Shown: piece by piece, positions 17,094 through 26,364 of the stretch
Layout: each line of letters begins with the position of its first letter
Position numbering within the stretch: the first letter of the stretch is position 1
NCBI RefSeq assembly: GCF_004217215.1
Contig: NZ_SHKP01000004.1
Span: 218,829-282,828 of the forward strand
Reading direction: 5' to 3'
DNA length: 64,000 nt
Source: Rivibacter subsaxonicus
GTDB taxonomy: Bacteria > Pseudomonadota > Gammaproteobacteria > Burkholderiales > Burkholderiaceae_C
The notes under the pieces: generated by a model
Database searches by the model: none
Told to the model about the DNA's origin: nothing
What the model saw: the letters and a program-made list of their open reading frames with translations, nothing else
Translations under genes and position numbers: made by a program

Positions 17094-17867
17094 TCAGGCC
17101 GCGAGCCCGCGCGACGAAGCCACTTCCAGCAGCCCATCGAAGATCAACGAGTCGATCAACTCGTGCTCGATGGCCAGTGCCGGCGCCACCTTCCAGCCGG
17201 CGCCGCCGGTGACCAGCGTCAGCGGCTCCATCCCGCAGCGCTGCGCCAGATGCCGGTGCATGCGCTCGATCGCGCCGGTGATCGCGTAGGTGCCGCCGCT
17301 GGTGAGCGCGTCGCTGGTGTTGGTCGGAAACTCGCTGACCTCGCCGGTCGGCACGCGCAGGCCGGCGGTGCCGGCCTCGAGGGCGCGCAGCATCATGCCG
17401 TGGCCGGGCAGGATCAGGCCGCCCAGAAAGTTGCCCTCGCTGTCGACCGCGTCGACCGTCACCGCGGTGCCGGCCATCACCACCAGCAGCGGCCGCGGCC
17501 CCTGGTTGCGCGCCAGCAGGTGACGGCGGGCGCCGATCGCGGCGACCCAGCGGTCGCTGCCCAGGCGCAGCGGGTGGTCGTAGCCGTTGACCAGGCCGGC
17601 CTCGCGCAGGCTCGGTACCACCCAGCGCGGCTCCACGTCCCACAACTGGCCGATCTGCTCCTCGGTGCGGCGGCGCACCGCGTCGCTGGCGACGCAGCAG
17701 CCGAGCATCGTCTGCGGCACGGAAGCACCGGCCCATTCGGCATCGGCCAGGGTGTCGATCTGCTCGAGGAACACCGCGCCCTGCGCCACCGGCGCGCTGC
17801 CGAGGCTCAGGTGCGTGTACTGCGCCCACTTGAGGCGCGTGTTGCCGATGTCGATGGCGAGCAGCAT
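17094..17867 (-). CDS. coaX: Type III pantothenate kinase
   Basis: 257 residues. CoaX phosphorylates pantothenate, the first step of coenzyme A synthesis. It has the ASKHA phosphate-binding opening [16 protein letters not shown], the type III motifs [10 protein letters not shown] and [15 protein letters not shown], and the [11 protein letters not shown] segment near the C terminus. The ATG at 17867 places the DIGN motif at the very N terminus, as in the family. It follows cobA in the same direction with a 64-bp gap and may be read as the tail of the nitrate operon. The bifunctional ligase BirA, often its neighbour in beta-proteobacteria, is not beside it here. Confidence 0.92.
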   Translation of the reverse strand: MLLAIDIGNTRLKWAQYTHLSLGSAPVAQGAVFLEQIDTLADAEWAGASVPQTMLGCCVASDAVRRRTEEQIGQLWDVEPRWVVPSLREAGLVNGYDHPLRLGSDRWVAAIGARRHLLARNQGPRPLLVVMAGTAVTVDAVDSEGNFLGGLILPGHGMMLRALEAGTAGLRVPTGEVSEFPTNTSDALTSGGTYAITGAIERMHRHLAQRCGMEPLTLVTGGAGWKVAPALAIEHELIDSLIFDGLLEVASSRGLAA

Positions 17868-17931
17868 GGATCGCGTGAGGGTGGGCAGGCTTGCCGCACC
17901 CCACAGTCGGCTGGCGCGGGCGGCGGCGCGA

Positions 17932-18738
17932 TCATGCCACCCCGCGGGCCGGCGCGGCGAGCGTCGGCGTCGGCGCACCGGCCGCGACCGCGGCCAGCGT
18001 GTCGGCCCCCAGCGCCGCCACCTCGCCGATCACGAGGATTGCCGGGCTCTTGACGCCATGCGCGGCCAGCGCCGACGCCAGCGTCGCCAGCGTCGCGCGC
18101 ACCTGGCGCTGCTGCGGCGTGTGGGCCGCGCTGATCGCGGCGGCCGGGGTGTCGGGTGCGCGCCCGCCCTCGACCAATGCCTGCGCGATCGCCGCCGCAT
18201 GCGCCACGCCCATGTAGACCACCAGCGTCAGCCGGCTCGCCGCCAGCGCTGACCAGTCGGCGCCGGCGCCGCCGTCCTGGGTGTGGCCGGTGACGAAGGC
18301 CACGCCTGGCGCGCAGCGGCGATCGGTGACCGGGATGCCGACCGCGGCCGGGGCCGCGATGCCGGCGGTGATGCCGGGCACCACCTCGACCTCGATGCCT
18401 TCGGCGCGCAGTGCATCGACCTCCTCGCCGCCGCGCCCGAAGACGAAGGGATCGCCGCCCTTGAGCCGCACCACGCGATGGCCGGCGCGAGCCTCGCGGA
18501 TCATCAGCGTGTGGATGAAGCGCTGCGAGGTGCTGACGCAACCGCCGCGCTTGCCGACGGCGAGCACGCGCGCCTCGGGGCTGGCGAGTTCGAGCACGCG
18601 GCGGTCGACCAGGTCGTCGACCAGCAGCACCTCGGCCTGGGCGATCAGGCGCGCGGCGCGCACGGTCAGCAGTTCCGGGTCGCCGGGACCGGCACCGACC
18701 AGCCAGACGCGGGCTTGCTCGTTACGGATGGCGTTCAT
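17932..18738 (-). CDS. cobA: Uroporphyrinogen-III C-methyltransferase
   Basis: 268 residues. The enzyme uses two SAM molecules to convert uroporphyrinogen III to precorrin-2, the branch point to siroheme. Motifs [15 protein letters not shown] at residues 14-28 and [16 protein letters not shown] near residue 93 are the two SUMT signatures. It has no CysG-type dehydrogenase/ferrochelatase domain, so later siroheme steps need other genes. The ATG at 18738 overlaps the nasA stop by 4 bp. Its place at the end of the nitrate operon makes sense because NirB needs siroheme. Confidence 0.94.
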   Translation of the reverse strand: MNAIRNEQARVWLVGAGPGDPELLTVRAARLIAQAEVLLVDDLVDRRVLELASPEARVLAVGKRGGCVSTSQRFIHTLMIREARAGHRVVRLKGGDPFVFGRGGEEVDALRAEGIEVEVVPGITAGIAAPAAVGIPVTDRRCAPGVAFVTGHTQDGGAGADWSALAASRLTLVVYMGVAHAAAIAQALVEGGRAPDTPAAAISAAHTPQQRQVRATLATLASALAAHGVKSPAILVIGEVAALGADTLAAVAAGAPTPTLAAPARGVA

Positions 18739-21596
18739 GCCTCGATCTCCTGCGGTGTGGCGGCCGGCACGCTGCCGACCAGGCGCTTCAACTCGGGCTT
18801 GCACGAGCCGCACTGGGTGCCGCACTGCAACTGCGTCTGCAGCAGCGCCAGGCGCTCGGCCGGGTTGCCGTCGATGCTGGCGAGCGCGCTGCGGATCTGC
18901 GGCTCGCTGATGTCCAGGCAGTTGCAGACCTGGCGCGCGCGCTGGGTCGTCATGCCGCCCGGCGGCTGCGGGTCGGGCAGCAGCAGGGCACGCGCATGCT
19001 CGGCGATCGGCAGCGCCTCGGCCCACCAGCGCAGCAGCCAGGCGGCGGCCTCCGAAGGCCCGGCCAGCAGCAGCGCGTCGACGCGCGCGGCCTCGCCCTC
19101 GCCGCGCAGGCGCACCGTGCGCTTGTGGCCGCGGCGGGCGTCGGCATAGCGCAGCAGCATCGCGCCGCGATCGAGGCCGAGCGCGGCCTCGATGCGGGCG
19201 ACCAGCGCTGCGTCCGGCGCGGTGGCATGCGCGGCACTGAACTGGAGACCGATGCGCTCGGGCTCTGCGCCGGCGCGCGCCGGCACCGGCACGCAACTCG
19301 CGTAGGCAAAGTCCGGCATCAGCGCGATCAGCGTCTCGCGCACCTCGGCCAGGCGCTCGGCCGGCAACCAGGCCGCCGCGTTGAGCCGCCAGGGCAGGAC
19401 GGCCGGCGCGATGTTGATCGCCGCATGCTTGAGTTCGGGCTGCAGCGATTGCGGGCAGGACTTGCCGTGCATCAGGCCGTTGATGCCGGCACGGCTTTGG
19501 CCCTTGGCGTCGGTGCCGCCGACGAACTGGCTGCCCCAGTGCATTGGCACGAAAGCCTGCAGCGGCGCGACGCGCGTGTCGGCCGCCACCGGCAGCACCA
19601 GCGAGCCGCGCTTGCTCTTGAGTTCGGCCAGTTCGCCCTCGCGCAGCCCGCGCCGGGCCATGTCCTGCGGGTGCAGTTGCAGCGCCGGCTGCGGCGCGTG
19701 GGCAAACAGCGCTGGCACGCTGCCGCTGCGGCTCATGCCATGCCACTGGTCGCGCAGGCGGCCGGTGTTGAGCGCAAAGGGATGCTGGGCGTTGGTAGCC
19801 TCGGCGACCGGCTTGTAGGGCGCGGCGATGAAACGGGCGCGGCCGTCGGGCGTGGGGAAGCGCCCATCCTGGTAGAGCCGCACGCGCCCCGACGACCAAC
19901 CCGCGGCCATCGGCCACTGCTGCGGTCCGCGCTGGTCGAGCACGGTCCAGCTCAGGCCGCCGATGTCGAGATCGCGGCCGACGGTGGTCTGGCGATGCTC
20001 GTTCCAGACTGCCTCGGTGCCGGCGTAGTCGAACAGCGAGGGCGCGCCCGGGCGCAGCTTGGCCTCCAGCCGGCGTGCGACCTCGGCCGCGATCTGCCAG
20101 TCGCCGCGCGCCTCGCCCGGCGCCGGCACCGCGGCGCGCACGCGGCTGATGCGGCGCTCGCTGTTGGTGACGGTGCCGTCCTTCTCGCCCCAGGTGGCGG
20201 CCGGCAGCAGCAGGTCGGCATAGCCGGTGGTCTCGGTGCGGGCAAAAGCTTCCTGCACGACGACGAAGGGGCAGCGCGCCAGCGCGGCACGCACCAGCGC
20301 CTGGTCGGGCAGCGACTGGGCCGGGTTGGTGCAGGCAATCCAGAGCAGCTCGATCTCGCCGCGCGCGGCGGCCTCGAACATCGGCACGGCGCTCAGGCCG
20401 GGCTGCTCGGGCAGGGCATCGACGCCCCAGATCGCGGCGACCTCAGCGCGGTGCGCGGCGTCGGTCGGGTCGCGATGACCGGGCAGCAGTGTGGCCATGC
20501 CACCGGCCTCGCGGCCGCCCATCGCGTTGGGCTGGCCGGTCAGGCTCAGCGGCCCGGCGCCGGGCTTGCCGATCTGGCCGGTCGCCAGGTGCAGGTTGAT
20601 CAGCGCGCTGTTCTTGGCGGTGCCGCTGGTGCTCTGGTTCAGGCCCTGGCAGTAGAGGCTCAGCGTCGGCGCACGCGCGGCCGGCGTGGTCTCGTCGCCA
20701 CCGGCCCTCACGTCGGCGCCTTCGCCGCCGAGTGCGAACCACCTCGCCGCCTGTTCGATCTGCTCGGCCTTGAGCCCGCAGACGCGCGCCGCCTCGCGCG
20801 GCGTCCAGGCCGCGACCAGCGACTTCAGCGCGGCGAAGCCACCGGTGTGCTCGGCGATGAAGCGCTCGTCGAGCCAGCCTTCCCACACCATCACGTGCAG
20901 CATCGCGTGGAACAGCGCGACATCGGTGCCGGGCTGCAGCTGCAAGTGCAGGTCGGCCTCGTCGGCGGTCTCGGTGCGGCGCGGGTCGACGACGACGATC
21001 TTTTGGCGCGGATTGGCGGCACGCGCGTCCTCGATGCGGCGAAACAGCACCGGATGGGCCCAGGCGCTGTTGGCGCCGGCGATGAAGAGACAGCCGGCGT
21101 GCGCGAGATCCTCGTAGCAGGCCGGCGGCGCATCGGCGCCCAGGCTCTGCTTGTAGCCGGCCACCGCGCTGCTCATGCACAGCCGCGAGTTGGTGTCGAT
21201 GTTGTTGGTCTGGACCAGCGCCCGCGCCAGCTTGTTGAAGACCGCGTAGTCCTCGGTCAGCAGCTGGCCCGAGAGGTAGAAGGCGATCGCCTGCGGACCC
21301 TTGTCGCGCAGCACCGCGTCGATGCGATCGGCGAGCAGCGCGCTGGCGCCTTCCCAGCCCAGCGGCTGCAGCGCGCCGCCGCGCTGCGGGCGCAGCATCG
21401 GCCGCAGCAGACGCTCGTCGCGCAAGACCCGCTCGGTCGCGGTCAGGTGCAGCGTGCTGCCCTTGCTGCACAGTCGGCCGAAGTTGGCCGGGTGATCGGG
21501 GTCGCCACGCACGCCGGTGATGCGGTTGCCCTCGCTCTGGATGAGCACGCCGCAGCCCACACCGCAGTAGGGGCAGGTCGAACGGGTCTCAGCCAA
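18735..21596 (-). CDS. nasA: Assimilatory nitrate reductase, catalytic subunit
   Basis: 953 residues. NasA reduces nitrate to nitrite in the cytoplasm with a molybdopterin guanine dinucleotide cofactor. The N-terminal [4Fe-4S] motif CPYCGVGCG lies at residues 8-16; the molybdopterin domains (GQPNAMGGREAGGM and others) follow; and a C-terminal BFD-like [2Fe-2S] domain is fused (CNCLDIS, then QCGTQCGSCKPEL), as in NasA of Klebsiella. The start is TTG at 21596, with an AGGAG 6 nt upstream. A second, out-of-frame copy of the first 16 codons lies just upstream (21686-21732). The gene lies between nirD and cobA in one operon. Confidence 0.94.
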   Translation of the reverse strand: MAETRSTCPYCGVGCGVLIQSEGNRITGVRGDPDHPANFGRLCSKGSTLHLTATERVLRDERLLRPMLRPQRGGALQPLGWEGASALLADRIDAVLRDKGPQAIAFYLSGQLLTEDYAVFNKLARALVQTNNIDTNSRLCMSSAVAGYKQSLGADAPPACYEDLAHAGCLFIAGANSAWAHPVLFRRIEDARAANPRQKIVVVDPRRTETADEADLHLQLQPGTDVALFHAMLHVMVWEGWLDERFIAEHTGGFAALKSLVAAWTPREAARVCGLKAEQIEQAARWFALGGEGADVRAGGDETTPAARAPTLSLYCQGLNQSTSGTAKNSALINLHLATGQIGKPGAGPLSLTGQPNAMGGREAGGMATLLPGHRDPTDAAHRAEVAAIWGVDALPEQPGLSAVPMFEAAARGEIELLWIACTNPAQSLPDQALVRAALARCPFVVVQEAFARTETTGYADLLLPAATWGEKDGTVTNSERRISRVRAAVPAPGEARGDWQIAAEVARRLEAKLRPGAPSLFDYAGTEAVWNEHRQTTVGRDLDIGGLSWTVLDQRGPQQWPMAAGWSSGRVRLYQDGRFPTPDGRARFIAAPYKPVAEATNAQHPFALNTGRLRDQWHGMSRSGSVPALFAHAPQPALQLHPQDMARRGLREGELAELKSKRGSLVLPVAADTRVAPLQAFVPMHWGSQFVGGTDAKGQSRAGINGLMHGKSCPQSLQPELKHAAINIAPAVLPWRLNAAAWLPAERLAEVRETLIALMPDFAYASCVPVPARAGAEPERIGLQFSAAHATAPDAALVARIEAALGLDRGAMLLRYADARRGHKRTVRLRGEGEAARVDALLLAGPSEAAAWLLRWWAEALPIAEHARALLLPDPQPPGGMTTQRARQVCNCLDISEPQIRSALASIDGNPAERLALLQTQLQCGTQCGSCKPELKRLVGSVPAATPQEIEA

Positions 21597-21732
21597 GAGC
21601 AACTCCTGCGGCGTGCTCCCCCGCTCGGCGGGGGGCAGGGGGGTGCGCCATGTCCCCGCAAAGCGGACCGCGCGGCAGCGCGCGTCCGCAGCCGACACCA
21701 CAGTAGGGGCAGGTGGATTTCGTCTCTGTCAT
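21589..21732 (-). pseudogene. Duplicated nasA start, 47-codon reading frame
   Basis: From the ATG at 21732 the frame reads MTETKSTCPYCGVGCG, a perfect NasA N terminus, then runs into a G+C-rich insert and ends in a TGA at 21589-21591 that lies within the start region of the true nasA frame. The 29 bp at 21686-21714 match 27 of 29 bp at 21550-21578, so the [4Fe-4S] motif is present twice in direct order, in different frames. Between the copies lies a perfect hairpin CCCCCGC-TCG-GCGGGGG (21618-21634). The short frame may be a dead remnant or may act as a translated leader coupled to nasA. Confidence 0.7.
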
Positions 21733-21739
21733 CGCGGGC

Positions 21740-22117
21740 TCAGGCCGCGTGCTCGCAAGCCCCGGCGCAGGCCGGCAGCTCGTCGATCGCCAGCGTTGCC
21801 AGTTCCTCGACATCGACGAAGACCTGGCCGTCTTCGACCTTCAGCGAGAAGCGCTGCGTGCTGCCCTCGTCGGGCGCGGCGGCGCAGCCGTCGGCCAGGC
21901 CGATGCTCCAGTTGTGCAGCGGGCAGGCGACGCGCTCGCCGAAGACGATGCCCTGGCTCAGCGGCCCGCCCTTGTGCGGGCAGCGGTCGAGCAGCGCGAA
22001 GACGCGCTCGCCCTCGGTGCGAAAGATCGCGACATCGGCGCCGCGCGCGCGCTTCAGGCGCCGCGCGCCGAGCACAGGGATGTCGTCGACGGCACAGAGT
22101 TGCTTCCAGTCGCTCAT
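21740..22117 (-). CDS. nirD: Nitrite reductase (NADH) small subunit
   Basis: 125 residues. NirD is the Rieske-like partner of the cytoplasmic NADH-dependent siroheme nitrite reductase. Unlike many NirD proteins this one retains full Rieske ligands, CPHKGGPL and CPLHNW, so it could bind a [2Fe-2S] cluster. The opening MSDWKQLCAVDDIP is typical. It follows nirB by 3 bp and is clearly in the same operon. Downstream, 7 bp separate its stop from the false nasA start described at 21732. Confidence 0.93.
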   Translation of the reverse strand: MSDWKQLCAVDDIPVLGARRLKRARGADVAIFRTEGERVFALLDRCPHKGGPLSQGIVFGERVACPLHNWSIGLADGCAAAPDEGSTQRFSLKVEDGQVFVDVEELATLAIDELPACAGACEHAA

Positions 22118-22120
22118 CGC

Positions 22121-24583
22121 TCAGACCCCCGCCAGGCTCAAGGCCTCGAACTGACGTGCATCGACCTTGGCCTTGTCGAACTCGAACCACGGATCGGGCT
22201 CGCCATCGAGCGTGAACTGCAGCCGCTCCCACAGCGCGCGGCGGCGCTCGGCGTTGTCGACCACTTCGCGCTTGGCGTAGTCGAGGCCGACGCGCGCCAG
22301 GTAGTGGCAGGTGCGCTCCAGGTACCAGCCCTCCTCGCGGTAGAGCTGGAGGAAGGCGCCGGAGTACTCGAGCACCTCGGCCGCGGTCTTCACCTTGCAG
22401 AAGAACTGGGCGACCTCGGTCTTGATGCCGCCGTTGCCGCCGACATAGAGCTCCCAGCCGGAGTCGACGCCGATGATGCCGACGTCCTTGATGCCGCTCT
22501 CGGCGCAGTTGCGCGGGCAGCCGCTGACCGCGAGCTTGACCTTGTGCGGCGCGTACATGCGCCACAGCGCCCGCTCGAGGTGCTTGCCCATCTGCGTGCT
22601 GTCCTGCGTGCCGAAGCGGCACCACTCGCTGCCGACGCAGGTCTTCACGGTGCGCAGCGCCTTGGCATAGGCGTGGCCGCTCGGCATGTCGAGTTCCTTC
22701 CAGACCGCGCCCAGGTCTTCCTTCTTGATGCCGAGCAGGTCGATGCGCTGGCCGCCGGTGACCTTGACGGTCGGCACCTGGTACTTGTCGGCCACGTCGG
22801 CGATGCGGCGCAGCTCGGCCGCCGTGGTCTCGCCGCCCCACATGCGCGGAATCACGCTGTAGGTGCCGTTCTTCTGGATGTTGGCGTGCGAGCGCTCGTT
22901 GATGAAGCGGCTCTGCGGATCGTCGACGGCCTCCTTGGGCCAGGTGCTCAGCAGGTAGTAGTTCAGCGCCGGGCGGCAGCTCGCGCAGCCGTTGGGCGTG
23001 CGCCAGGCCAGCGCCTCGATGACCTGCGGAATGCTGGTCAGGTGCTCCTTGCGGATCGCGTCGCGCACCGCCTGGTGGCCATGCTCGGTGCAGCCGCACA
23101 TGGCCTTGGTCTTGGGTGCGGCCGAGTAGTCGCCGCCGGCCACGCTCATCAGCAACTGCTCGACCAGGCCGGTGCAGGAGCCGCACGAGGCGCTGGCCTT
23201 GGTGCACTTGCGCACCTCGTCGAGCGTGAACAGGCCCTGTTCCTTGATCGCCTTGCAGATCGTGCCCTTGGTGACGCCGTTGCAGCCGCAGACCTCGTCC
23301 TCGTCGGCCATCGCGGCGACGCGGCTCACGCCCTGGTGGCCGGTGTCGCCGAGGTTGCTCTCGCCGAACATCAGGCGGTCGCGGATCTCGCCGATCGGCT
23401 TGGCGTCGCGCAGCAGCTTGAAGTACCAGGCGCCGTCGACCGTGTCGCCGTAGAGGCAGGCGCCGACCAGCTTGTCGGCCTTGATGACAAGTTTTTTGTA
23501 GACGCCGGCGAAGGGATCGCTCATCACGATCTCCTCGTGGCCCTCGCCGCCGGTGAAGTTGCCTGCCGAGAACAGGTCGATGCCGGTGACCTTGAGCTTG
23601 GTGCTGACCTGCGAGCCCTGGTAGCGGCCGATGCCATGCTCGGCCAGGTGGTTGGCGCAGACCTTGGCCTGCTCGAACAGCGGCGCCACCAGGCCATAGG
23701 CGATGCCGCGATGCGCGGCGCATTCGCCCATCGCGTAGATGCGCGCGTCGGTCACGGTCTGCAGCGTGTCGCTGACCACGATGCCACGGCTGCAGTGCAG
23801 GCCGGCGGCCTCTGCCAGCGCGGTGTTGGGCTTGATGCCGGCCGCCATCACGACCAGGTCGGCCGGCAGTTCGCGACCATCCTTGAACTGGATCGCCATG
23901 ACGCGATGGGCCTGGTCGCCGATCAGCGCCGAGGTCTGCGCGCCGATCTCGAAGCGGATGCCGCGCGCCTCGAGCGAGCGCTGCAGCAGCGTGCCGGCGG
24001 TCTCGTCGAGCTGGCGCTCCATCAGCCAGGGCGCGATGTGGACCACCGTGACGTCCATGCCGCGCAGCTTCAGGCCGTTGGCGGCCTCGAGGCCGAGCAG
24101 ACCGCCGCCGATCACCACCGCGTGGCGGTAGCTGGCGGCGGCATCGATCATCGCCTGCGTATCGGCGATGTCGCGGTAGGCGATCACGCCGACCAGTTCC
24201 TTGCCCGGCACCGGCAGGATGAAGGGCAGCGAGCCGGTGGCGATCAGCAGCCGGTCGTAGCCGGCCTCGGTGCCGTCGCTGGCGCGCACCACGCGTCTGA
24301 CGCGATCGATCTGCGTCACCGCCTTGCCGGTGTGCAGCTTGATGCCTTGCTCGGCGTACCACTCGCGCGAGTTGAGGATGATCTCGTCGACCGTCTGCTC
24401 GCCGGCCAGCACCGGCGACAGCAGGATGCGGTTGTAGTTGGGATGCGGCTCGGCGCCGAAGACCGTGATGTCGTACATCCCGGGCGCGATCTTCAGCAGC
24501 TCTTCGAGCGTGCGCACGCCGGCCATGCCGTTGCCGATCAGCACGAGACGCGGGCGCGGCAGCTTGATGTCGTCGTTCTTCAT
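22121..24583 (-). CDS. nirB: Nitrite reductase (NADH) large subunit
   Basis: 820 residues. NirB reduces nitrite to ammonium with NADH in the cytoplasm. In order: an FAD/NAD(P)-binding reductase domain (LVLIGNGMAGVRTLEELL at residue 13, GGGLLGLEAANGL near 153), a BFD-type [2Fe-2S] region (CGCNGVTKGTICKAI and CGSCTGLVEQLL around residues 430-480), and the C-terminal sulfite/nitrite reductase domains, with the siroheme-[4Fe-4S] ligands in CVGSEWCRFG and GCPRNCAESG. All expected parts are there. It follows the transporter ATPase gene by 16 bp. Siroheme supply fits with cobA in the same operon. Confidence 0.97.
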   Translation of the reverse strand: MKNDDIKLPRPRLVLIGNGMAGVRTLEELLKIAPGMYDITVFGAEPHPNYNRILLSPVLAGEQTVDEIILNSREWYAEQGIKLHTGKAVTQIDRVRRVVRASDGTEAGYDRLLIATGSLPFILPVPGKELVGVIAYRDIADTQAMIDAAASYRHAVVIGGGLLGLEAANGLKLRGMDVTVVHIAPWLMERQLDETAGTLLQRSLEARGIRFEIGAQTSALIGDQAHRVMAIQFKDGRELPADLVVMAAGIKPNTALAEAAGLHCSRGIVVSDTLQTVTDARIYAMGECAAHRGIAYGLVAPLFEQAKVCANHLAEHGIGRYQGSQVSTKLKVTGIDLFSAGNFTGGEGHEEIVMSDPFAGVYKKLVIKADKLVGACLYGDTVDGAWYFKLLRDAKPIGEIRDRLMFGESNLGDTGHQGVSRVAAMADEDEVCGCNGVTKGTICKAIKEQGLFTLDEVRKCTKASASCGSCTGLVEQLLMSVAGGDYSAAPKTKAMCGCTEHGHQAVRDAIRKEHLTSIPQVIEALAWRTPNGCASCRPALNYYLLSTWPKEAVDDPQSRFINERSHANIQKNGTYSVIPRMWGGETTAAELRRIADVADKYQVPTVKVTGGQRIDLLGIKKEDLGAVWKELDMPSGHAYAKALRTVKTCVGSEWCRFGTQDSTQMGKHLERALWRMYAPHKVKLAVSGCPRNCAESGIKDVGIIGVDSGWELYVGGNGGIKTEVAQFFCKVKTAAEVLEYSGAFLQLYREEGWYLERTCHYLARVGLDYAKREVVDNAERRRALWERLQFTLDGEPDPWFEFDKAKVDARQFEALSLAGV

Positions 24584-24599
24584 CGTGGTCGCTCCGCGC

Positions 24600-25409
24600 T
24601 CAGGCCGCCGCTTCGAGGTGGGCTTGCTTGCGATACAGGAACTCCAGCACCGCCTCCCGGCTCTGCAGATACGCCGGCTCGTGCGCCAGCTCGAGCCGCA
24701 GCCGCGGTGCCTCGCGTACCGGCGCCAGTGGCACGTCGAGCACCTCGCCGATGGTGGCGGCCGGGCCGTTGCTCATCATCACGACGCGGTCGCTCAGCAG
24801 CACGGCCTCGTCGACGTCGTGCGTGACCATCACCACCGTCGAGCCGGTGGCCTGGACGATCTTCATCAACTCGTCCTGCAGCCGCGCGCGGGTCAGCGCA
24901 TCGAGTGCGCCGAAGGGCTCGTCCATCAACAGCAGCTTGGGCTCCATCGCCAGCGCGCGCGCGATGCCGACGCGCTGCTTCATGCCGCCCGAGATCTCGT
25001 GCGGGCGCTTGGCCTCGGCGGCGGTCAGGCCGACCAGCGCCAGCGCGGCGCGGGCGCGCGCTATCAGCTGGGCCCTGGTCTCGCGATCGCCGAAGACGCG
25101 CTCGACCGCGAGCAGCACGTTGTCGCGGCACGAGAGCCACGGCAGCAGCGAGTGGTTCTGGAACACCACGCCACGATCGGGGCCGGGCGCGTTGATCTCC
25201 TTGCGGTCGCAGATCAGCGTGCCGGCGGTCGGCTTGATCAGGCCCGCGATCAGGTTGAGCAAGGTGCTCTTGCCGCAGCCCGAGTGGCCGATCAGCGTGA
25301 TGAACTCGCCGCGGTTGACCTTGAGGTTGATGTCGCGCAGCGCGTGGAAGCGGCCGCGCTTCGTCTCGAAGTGCATCTCGACCTTGTCGATCTCGAGGTA
25401 GGCAGTCAT
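24600..25409 (-). CDS. nrtD: Nitrate ABC transporter ATP-binding protein
   Basis: 269 residues. A complete ABC ATPase: Walker [10 protein letters not shown] near residue 41, signature SGGMKQR, Walker B LLLMDEP followed by FGALDALTR, and the switch histidine in VTHD. The closest group is the nitrate/sulfonate/taurine family; the context (nrtA and nrtB upstream, nitrite reductase downstream) decides for nitrate. It has no C-terminal substrate-binding-like domain, so it is NrtD-like, not NrtC-like. It lies 16 bp after the permease gene. Confidence 0.92.
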   Translation of the reverse strand: MTAYLEIDKVEMHFETKRGRFHALRDINLKVNRGEFITLIGHSGCGKSTLLNLIAGLIKPTAGTLICDRKEINAPGPDRGVVFQNHSLLPWLSCRDNVLLAVERVFGDRETRAQLIARARAALALVGLTAAEAKRPHEISGGMKQRVGIARALAMEPKLLLMDEPFGALDALTRARLQDELMKIVQATGSTVVMVTHDVDEAVLLSDRVVMMSNGPAATIGEVLDVPLAPVREAPRLRLELAHEPAYLQSREAVLEFLYRKQAHLEAAA

Positions 25410-25425
25410 GGGCGTGCTCCAGCCT

Positions 25426-26337
25426 TCATTCGTACGAGAAGCGTCGCGCGATCAGCATCAGCAGCTGTTCGAGCGCCAGGCCCACCACGCCGATGATCAG
25501 GATCGCGATCAGGATGTGCGGGACGTTGAGGTTGTTCCACTCGTCCCAGACCCAGAAGCCGATGCCGACGCCGCCGGTCAGCATCTCGGCGGCGACGATC
25601 ACCAGCCACGCGGTGCCCACGCTCAGCCGCACCCCGGTCAGCACGTAGGGCAGCACCGCCGGGAACAGGATCTTGGTCATCACCTTCCACTCGGAAAGGT
25701 TCAGCACCCGCGCCACGTTGAGGTAGTCCTGCGGCACCCGCTTCACGCCCTCGGCGGTGTTGAGGATCATCGGCCAGATCGAGCAGATGAAGATGGTCCA
25801 GATCGCCGCCGGGTTGGCGCTCTTGAGCACCAGCAGGCCGATCGGCAGCCAGGCCAGCGGGCTCACGGGGCGCAGCAGGCTGATCAGCGGCGAGGCCATC
25901 TTGTTGAGCACCGCGAAACGGCCGAGCACGAAGCCGAGCGGAATGCCCACCAGCGCCGCCAGTCCGAAGCCGATGCTCACGCGCTTGAGCGAGGCCAGGA
26001 TGTTCCAGCCGATGCCCTGGTCGTTCGGGCCGCGGCTGTAGAAGGGGTCGCTGAACAGCTCGACCGCGGAGGCGAAGGTCACCGCCGGCGACGGGAAGCC
26101 GCCGCCCGGCTTCATCGTCAGAAGAGCCCAGATCGCGATCAGCAGGCCGATGCCGGCCAGCGGCGCGAAGATGCCGATCGCCAGTGCGCGGCCGTCGACG
26201 CGCTCGATCAGAGGCGGGCGCCGGGCCGGGCGGGGCGGCGTGCCCGCCGCGGCGGCGCCGGCCGGCTTCGAACTCGAGGCGTTGCGTTCGGGGGCGGCAA
26301 CGGCCGCCAGCGGGGAGTGGAAGACTGCACTGACCAT
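25426..26337 (-). CDS. nrtB: Nitrate ABC transporter permease
   Basis: 303 residues. An N-terminal Ala/Pro-rich cytoplasmic stretch (residues 1-50) precedes about six membrane helices of the BPD_transp_1 fold. The EAA-type cytoplasmic loop appears as [23 protein letters not shown], and the end of the protein ([14 protein letters not shown]) is typical of NrtB. It forms the channel for nitrate uptake together with NrtA and NrtD. The gene starts 27 bp after nrtA. A homodimer is expected because there is only one permease gene. Confidence 0.92.
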   Translation of the reverse strand: MVSAVFHSPLAAVAAPERNASSSKPAGAAAAGTPPRPARRPPLIERVDGRALAIGIFAPLAGIGLLIAIWALLTMKPGGGFPSPAVTFASAVELFSDPFYSRGPNDQGIGWNILASLKRVSIGFGLAALVGIPLGFVLGRFAVLNKMASPLISLLRPVSPLAWLPIGLLVLKSANPAAIWTIFICSIWPMILNTAEGVKRVPQDYLNVARVLNLSEWKVMTKILFPAVLPYVLTGVRLSVGTAWLVIVAAEMLTGGVGIGFWVWDEWNNLNVPHILIAILIIGVVGLALEQLLMLIARRFSYE

Positions 26338-26364
26338 GACAACTCCTTCGGTGCGTGATCCGCT

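Noticed and set aside
21550-21714. Direct repeat pair that could suggest a CRISPR-like unit
   Set aside because: There are only two copies, they encode a NasA motif, and there is no regular spacer series or cas gene.
18996-24826. Long plus-strand open frames opposite nasA and nirB
   Set aside because: Both are antisense shadows; nasA, nirD and nirB on the minus strand carry all family motifs.
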